Part shown: piece after piece, positions 6,497 through 8,742 of the stretch
Layout of the letters: the number at the start of each line of letters is the position of its first letter
How positions within the stretch are numbered: the stretch's first letter is position 1
Assembly: GCA_009706135.1 (NCBI GenBank)
Contig: WLRX01000034.1
Span: 1 to 8,742 of the forward strand
Length of the DNA stretch: 8,742 bases
Source: Actinomycetota bacterium
Lineage (GTDB): Bacteria; Actinomycetota; Actinomycetes; Nanopelagicales; Nanopelagicaceae
Direction of reading: 5' to 3'
Position numbers and translations under genes: made by a program
The notes under the pieces: model-generated
What the model saw: only the letters and a program-made list of their open reading frames with translations
Told to the model about the DNA's origin: nothing
The model's database searches: none

Positions 6497-7207
6497 ATGT
6501 CGCAAAAACCAATCGCCTTTGTAACAGGCGGAAACCGCGGAATTGGTTTAGCTATTGCCAACGTTTTGTCACGAGATGGGTTTCATGTCGTTATTGGGTC
6601 TCGCTCTGGTGCGGCTATTCCTGGTTTTGATTGTGTAGCACTAGATGTCACTTCAACGCAGAGTGTTGATGAAGCATTCACACTGATTGAGACATCGTGG
6701 GGCATTCCAGAAGTGTTGATTTGTAATGCAGGAATAACGAAGGACGCACTTGTAATGCGTATGTCTGACGATGATTTCGAAGAGGTTATAGATGCAAATT
6801 TAACTGGTGCATTTCGAGTGGCCAAAAGAGCGACAAAAGGTTTACTTAAAATTAAGAAAGGCCGATTGATATTTATCGGTTCGGTTGTTGCTTTGTTAGG
6901 CTCTGCTGGTCAGGTTAATTACTCTGCGAGCAAATCAGGACTCATCGGAATGGCTAGATCTTTCGGGCGCGAATTAGGTAGTCGCGGGATTACGGCTAAC
7001 GTTATCGCACCAGGATTTGTGGAAACCGACATGACAGCTGCATTGGATGATAAACGCAGACAAGAAATCGCAGATTCAATCCCTCTCGGCAGATTCTCTG
7101 AAGCAACCGAGATTGCAGAAGTTGTCTCATTTATTGCTTCGGAAAGTGCGGCATACATAACAGGCGCCGTAATACCTGTTGACGGTGGATTAGGGATGGG
7201 ACATTAA
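6497..7207 (+). CDS. fabG: FabG, 3-oxoacyl-ACP reductase
   Basis: FabG reduces 3-oxoacyl-ACP to 3-hydroxyacyl-ACP with NADPH in the type II fatty-acid elongation cycle in the cytosol. The 236-residue protein is a complete classical short-chain dehydrogenase: cofactor motif TGGNRGIG (10-17), NAG (77-79), and the catalytic tetrad Asn101, Ser129, Tyr142 and Lys146 (NYSASKSG). The C-terminal VDGGLGMGH closing the Rossmann fold is typical of FabG/MabA, and GFVETDMT (173-180) is a FabG hallmark. Other short-chain dehydrogenases share the motifs, but the adjoining enoyl-ACP reductase gene fixes the pathway. Translation starts at ATG 6497 just downstream of a -10-like hexamer. The stop codon directly abuts the fabI start, so the two are co-transcribed and probably coupled. 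Confidence 0.94.
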   Translation: MSQKPIAFVTGGNRGIGLAIANVLSRDGFHVVIGSRSGAAIPGFDCVALDVTSTQSVDEAFTLIETSWGIPEVLICNAGITKDALVMRMSDDDFEEVIDANLTGAFRVAKRATKGLLKIKKGRLIFIGSVVALLGSAGQVNYSASKSGLIGMARSFGRELGSRGITANVIAPGFVETDMTAALDDKRRQEIADSIPLGRFSEATEIAEVVSFIASESAAYITGAVIPVDGGLGMGH

Positions 7208-7975
7208 ATGGGTTTGCTCACTGGCAAGAATATTTTAGTAACTGGTGTTTTAACAGATGCATCGATTGCTTTTCATATTGCCCGCATCGCCCAAGAAGAA
7301 GGAGCTAATGTTCTGCTTTCTTCATATGGTCGTGTACTTAGTTTGACCACACGCATTGCTGGACGTTTGCCGAATCCTGCGTCAGTAATTGAGTTAGATG
7401 TAACCAACCAGGGTGATCTTGATTTGCTAGCCAGCCGAGTGCGTGAACATGTTCCACACCTAGATGGAGTTGTTCATTCAATTGGTTTCGCACCAGAGGC
7501 CGCACTCGGTGGCAATTTCCTAAACACCACCTGGGAAGATGTGGCAACTGCCATGCATGTTTCTGCGTATTCCTTTAAATCTTTATCGATGGCGTGTGTG
7601 CCACTTTTTAAAGATAGTGCGTCAATTGTTGGCTTAGATTTTGATGCAACTGTTGCATGGCCAAAATATGACTGGATGGGTGTTGCTAAAGCCGCGCTGG
7701 AATCAACTTCTCGCTATCTCGCAAGAGATCTAGGCCCTAAGAACATTCGTGTAAATCTCGTTGCAGCAGGACCGATTCGTACTATGGCTGCAAAATCAAT
7801 CCCAGGTTTTGATGAGTTTGAGAAAGTGTGGAATGAACGTGCACCCCTTCAATGGGATGTCACAGATGCCGTGCCGGCAGCAAAGGGCGCTGTAGCGCTG
7901 CTCTCGGATTGGTTTCCCAAGACAACAGGGGAGATCATTCACGTCGATGGCGGCGTTCATGCCATGGGTGCTTGA
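7208..7975 (+). CDS. fabI: FabI/InhA-type NADH-dependent enoyl-ACP reductase
   Basis: This enzyme catalyses the last step of each elongation cycle, reducing trans-2-enoyl-ACP. The 255-residue protein aligns well by eye with mycobacterial InhA: GLLTGKNILVTGVLTDASIAF (2-22) is the atypical FabI/InhA nucleotide motif, SIGFAP (91-96) follows, and the active site is Tyr154-x6-Lys161 in YDWMGVAK. VAAGPIRTMA (185-194) and the final DGGVHAMGA complete the fold. Compared with InhA, the residues before the active tyrosine read WPKY rather than MPAY, as I recall that sequence. InhA is the isoniazid target and FabI enzymes in general are triclosan targets; sensitivity of this protein is not predictable here. 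ATG 7208 follows the fabG stop without spacer; GGGA ends 6 nt upstream. No terminator is visible after the gene. Confidence 0.94.
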   Translation: MGLLTGKNILVTGVLTDASIAFHIARIAQEEGANVLLSSYGRVLSLTTRIAGRLPNPASVIELDVTNQGDLDLLASRVREHVPHLDGVVHSIGFAPEAALGGNFLNTTWEDVATAMHVSAYSFKSLSMACVPLFKDSASIVGLDFDATVAWPKYDWMGVAKAALESTSRYLARDLGPKNIRVNLVAAGPIRTMAAKSIPGFDEFEKVWNERAPLQWDVTDAVPAAKGAVALLSDWFPKTTGEIIHVDGGVHAMGA

Positions 7976-8023
7976 GCGTAAATTTCGCCTTTGCTCGTAT
8001 CTCGGGTAATCTTCCCCTCAGAC

Positions 8024-8043
8024 CAGTGACTGCATAGTTACTG
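8024..8043 (+). other. Leader hairpin 1
   Basis: CAGTGACT (8024-8031) pairs with AGTTACTG (8036-8043), giving eight base pairs including one G-U wobble, with the four-base loop GCAT. No T-run follows, so it is not a terminator. It is the most upstream clear stem in the infC leader. Confidence 0.5.
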
Positions 8044-8066
8044 CAAGAGGAGTACCGCTCCCACCT

Positions 8067-8086
8067 CCATCGCTACGGCGAGTTGG
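8067..8086 (+). other. Leader hairpin with UACG tetraloop
   Basis: TCGC (8070-8073) pairs with GCGA (8078-8081) around a UACG loop closed by C-G, an exceptionally stable tetraloop class (cUNCGg). CCA (8067-8069) can extend the stem with TGG (8084-8086) across a two-base bulge. The loop and closing pair make this unlikely to be a chance stem in such A/T-rich DNA. Confidence 0.55.
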
Positions 8087-8098
8087 TTTGTCAGGGTT

Positions 8099-8143
8099 AT
8101 GAATTGGCTTCATCCAATTCTCCTTGCGGTGTTTTTCTTGTAG
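8099..8143 (+). CDS. Possible 14-codon upstream ORF in the infC leader
   Basis: ATG 8099 opens a short frame encoding MNWLHPILLAVFFL and ending at TAG 8141-8143, 45 nt before the infC start. The peptide is hydrophobic and resembles nothing I recognise. The nearest Shine-Dalgarno-like sequence, AGGG at 8093-8096, is only 2 nt from the ATG, which is poor spacing. Interest lies in position: the ORF covers hairpin 8101-8120 and the element complementary to the infC ribosome binding site, so ribosomes on it could change the leader fold. It could equally be a chance ORF. Confidence 0.25.
   Translation: MNWLHPILLAVFFL
8101..8120 (+). other. Perfect 7-bp inverted repeat (leader hairpin)
   Basis: GAATTGG (8101-8107) and CCAATTC (8114-8120) are perfect reverse complements around a six-base loop. 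A run of five T follows at 8132-8136, but 11 bases separate it from the stem, so a standard intrinsic terminator is unlikely. The stem ends on the first base of the anti-Shine-Dalgarno element. Confidence 0.55.
8120..8130 (+). promoter_or_regulatory. Putative anti-Shine-Dalgarno element in the infC leader
   Basis: CTCCTTGCGGT is complementary to ACCGAAGGAG (8074-series: exactly 8174-8183), which contains the infC ribosome binding site. CTCCTT pairs with AAGGAG, the G at 8126 bulges, and CGGT pairs with ACCG, making ten pairs. The intervening segment contains the stem AGCGCTT/AAGCGTT (8142-8148 with 8159-8165), which would close the distance. The element could therefore hide the ribosome binding site. 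An alternative partner is GAGGAG at 8047-8052, pairing six bases with one wobble. Confidence 0.45.
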
Positions 8144-8165
8144 CGCTTGCAACACACAAAGCGTT
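8142..8165 (+). other. Leader hairpin just upstream of the infC ribosome binding site
   Basis: AGCGCTT (8142-8148) pairs with AAGCGTT (8159-8165) in seven pairs with one G-U wobble and a ten-base loop. It starts on the last bases of the possible upstream-ORF stop codon, so a ribosome terminating there would disrupt it. Confidence 0.45.
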
Positions 8166-8177
8166 TGCAATTAACCG

Positions 8178-8183
8178 AAGGAG
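8178..8183 (+). promoter_or_regulatory. Shine-Dalgarno sequence of infC
   Basis: AAGGAG is a six-base match to the anti-Shine-Dalgarno of 16S rRNA and ends 5 nt before the ATC at 8189. It decides the start: the in-frame TTG codons at 8147 and 8165 lie before it and the first in-frame ATG (8298) is more than 100 nt after it. Confidence 0.8.
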
Positions 8184-8188
8184 CACAA

Positions 8189-8742
8189 ATCAGCACTGAA
8201 CCGCGCATTAATGATCGAATTCGCACACCTCAAATTCGACTCATCGGTCATACCGGTGATCAAGTTGGAGTTGTAGATATCGATACAGCGTTAAAAATGG
8301 CAGATGAAGTTGGTCTCGATTTAGTCGAGATTGCACCTGATGCCAACCCACCCGTTTGCAAGATTATGGATTTCGGAAAGTACAAATACGAAATCGCGCA
8401 AAAGGCTCGGGAAGCGCGACAGAACCAGACCCACATTGTGGTGAAGGAAGTGCGCATGCGACCTAAGATCGAAAATCACGATTATGAGACTAAGCGAGCT
8501 CATATCGAGAAGTTCCTCAAGGGCGGCGACAAAGTGAAGGTAACGATGCAATTTCGAGGAAGAGAGCAGACCAGACCAGAACTTGGTTTCAAGTTGTTAC
8601 AACGTCTTGCAGAAGATGTTGCACTTATTGCATTTGTGGAATTCGCCCCTAAGCAAGAGGGTCGAAATATGACAATGGTATTAGGACCGACGAAGAAGAA
8701 AACTGAAGCAGTAGCTGAACAACGCGCAGCGCGCAAAGCCAA
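8189..8742 (+). CDS. infC: Translation initiation factor IF-3 (3' end outside window), ATC start
   Basis: IF-3 binds the 30S subunit, keeps subunits apart and checks initiator tRNA and start codon. From 8189 the frame is open to the window end (184 codons plus two bases). The N-domain begins [11 protein letters not shown], matching the usual IF-3 N-terminus, and contains the IF-3 signature [11 protein letters not shown] (58-68). A charged linker follows (about 69-84), then the C-domain with [10 protein letters not shown] (85-94), [22 protein letters not shown] (105-126) and [14 protein letters not shown] (152-165). The lysine- and alanine-rich tail after 168 continues past the window. ATC 8189 is chosen because a strong AAGGAG sits 5 nt upstream and the protein then has exactly the family N-terminus; ATG 8298 would delete about 36 residues of the N-domain. 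rpmI and rplT would be expected downstream. Confidence 0.93.
   Translation, partial: MSTEPRINDRIRTPQIRLIGHTGDQVGVVDIDTALKMADEVGLDLVEIAPDANPPVCKIMDFGKYKYEIAQKAREARQNQTHIVVKEVRMRPKIENHDYETKRAHIEKFLKGGDKVKVTMQFRGREQTRPELGFKLLQRLAEDVALIAFVEFAPKQEGRNMTMVLGPTKKKTEAVAEQRAARKA

Larger units (their letters stand above)
7976..8188 (+). promoter_or_regulatory. Structured leader/intergenic region upstream of infC
   Basis: These 213 nt lie between fabI and infC; the only reading frame I see is a possible 14-codon ORF, and neighbours elsewhere are 0-78 nt apart. Hairpins are readable at 8024-8043, 8049-8061 (GGAGT/GCTCC with loop ACC), 8067-8086, 8101-8120 and 8142-8165. A near-direct repeat, AGCGCTTGCAA (8142-8152) and AGCGTTTGCAA (8160-8170), occurs near the end. 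Candidate -10 hexamers such as TAAATT at 7979 or CATAGT at 8033 are too weak to call. Most of the region downstream of about 8020 is probably the infC 5' UTR. A regulatory leader is the natural interpretation because infC operons are autoregulated in other bacteria, but the mechanism here is inference. Confidence 0.55.

Noticed and set aside
6367..6561. Minus-strand frame crossing the fabG start and the divergent spacer
   Set aside because: It would read through the divergent promoter region and overlaps both fabG and DUF3099, each supported by family motifs.
7976..8040. Defined infC promoter or fabI terminator
   Set aside because: TAAATT at 7979, TAATCT at 8008 and CATAGT at 8033 are weak hexamers without a good -35, and no GC-rich stem with a T-run follows fabI.
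8101..8136. Intrinsic terminator or attenuator formed by the 7-bp repeat and the following T-run
   Set aside because: Eleven bases separate the stem from the five-T run and the stem is A/T-rich, so it does not fit a standard terminator. A more complex attenuator is not excluded.
8260..8742. Several minus-strand frames opposite infC
   Set aside because: IF-3 is unmistakable on the plus strand; the opposite frames are low-complexity shadows.
1..8742. Novel defence, toxin-antitoxin, mobile or CRISPR system
   Set aside because: All sizeable genes are housekeeping families in coherent operons; no transposase, integrase, repeat array, tRNA or compositional break was seen.

Overview
This window reads as ordinary chromosomal DNA from an actinobacterium with an unusually A/T-rich, compact genome. 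By eye the G+C is in the low-to-mid 40s per cent; it was not computed. Three things point to Actinobacteria: the Suf gene order (SufD, Rieske ferredoxin, SufC, SufS, SufU, SufT), an InhA-type enoyl-ACP reductase directly behind FabG, and a DUF3099 protein next to a SURF1 protein. Low G+C, overlapping genes and very short spacers suggest a genome-streamlined aquatic lineage such as the acI/Nanopelagicales group. That placement is inference, not demonstrated.

Positions 1-5483 (+) form one tightly packed unit. It holds the 3' end of sufD, a Rieske ferredoxin, sufC, sufS, sufU, sufT and a half-size ABC exporter. Spacers are 34 nt or less, and several stop and start codons overlap or nearly touch. 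The Suf proteins assemble Fe-S clusters: SufS removes sulfur from cysteine, SufU accepts it, SufB/SufC/SufD form the scaffold, and SufT and the Rieske protein are accessories. The exporter begins 2 nt after sufT and is probably co-transcribed; its substrate is unknown.

Positions 5442-6418 (-) carry DUF3099 followed by a SURF1-type cytochrome oxidase assembly protein. The 3' end of the SURF1 gene overlaps the exporter gene by 42 bp in convergent orientation. A 78-bp divergent spacer (6419-6496) separates DUF3099 from fabG. It shows two -10-like hexamers, each exactly 6 nt from its start codon, as expected for leaderless transcripts in both directions.

Positions 6497-7975 (+) are fabG and fabI, which abut with no spacer. 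They are the two reductases of type II fatty-acid elongation, in the same order as mycobacterial mabA-inhA.

Positions 7976-8742 (+) hold a 213-nt non-coding stretch followed by infC (translation initiation factor IF-3), which runs off the window. infC appears to start at ATC behind a strong Shine-Dalgarno sequence. The leader has several hairpins, a possible 14-codon upstream ORF, and an 11-nt element that can pair with the infC Shine-Dalgarno region through 10 base pairs and one bulge. This leader is the most interesting part of the window. No mobile element, CRISPR array, tRNA or rRNA was seen.
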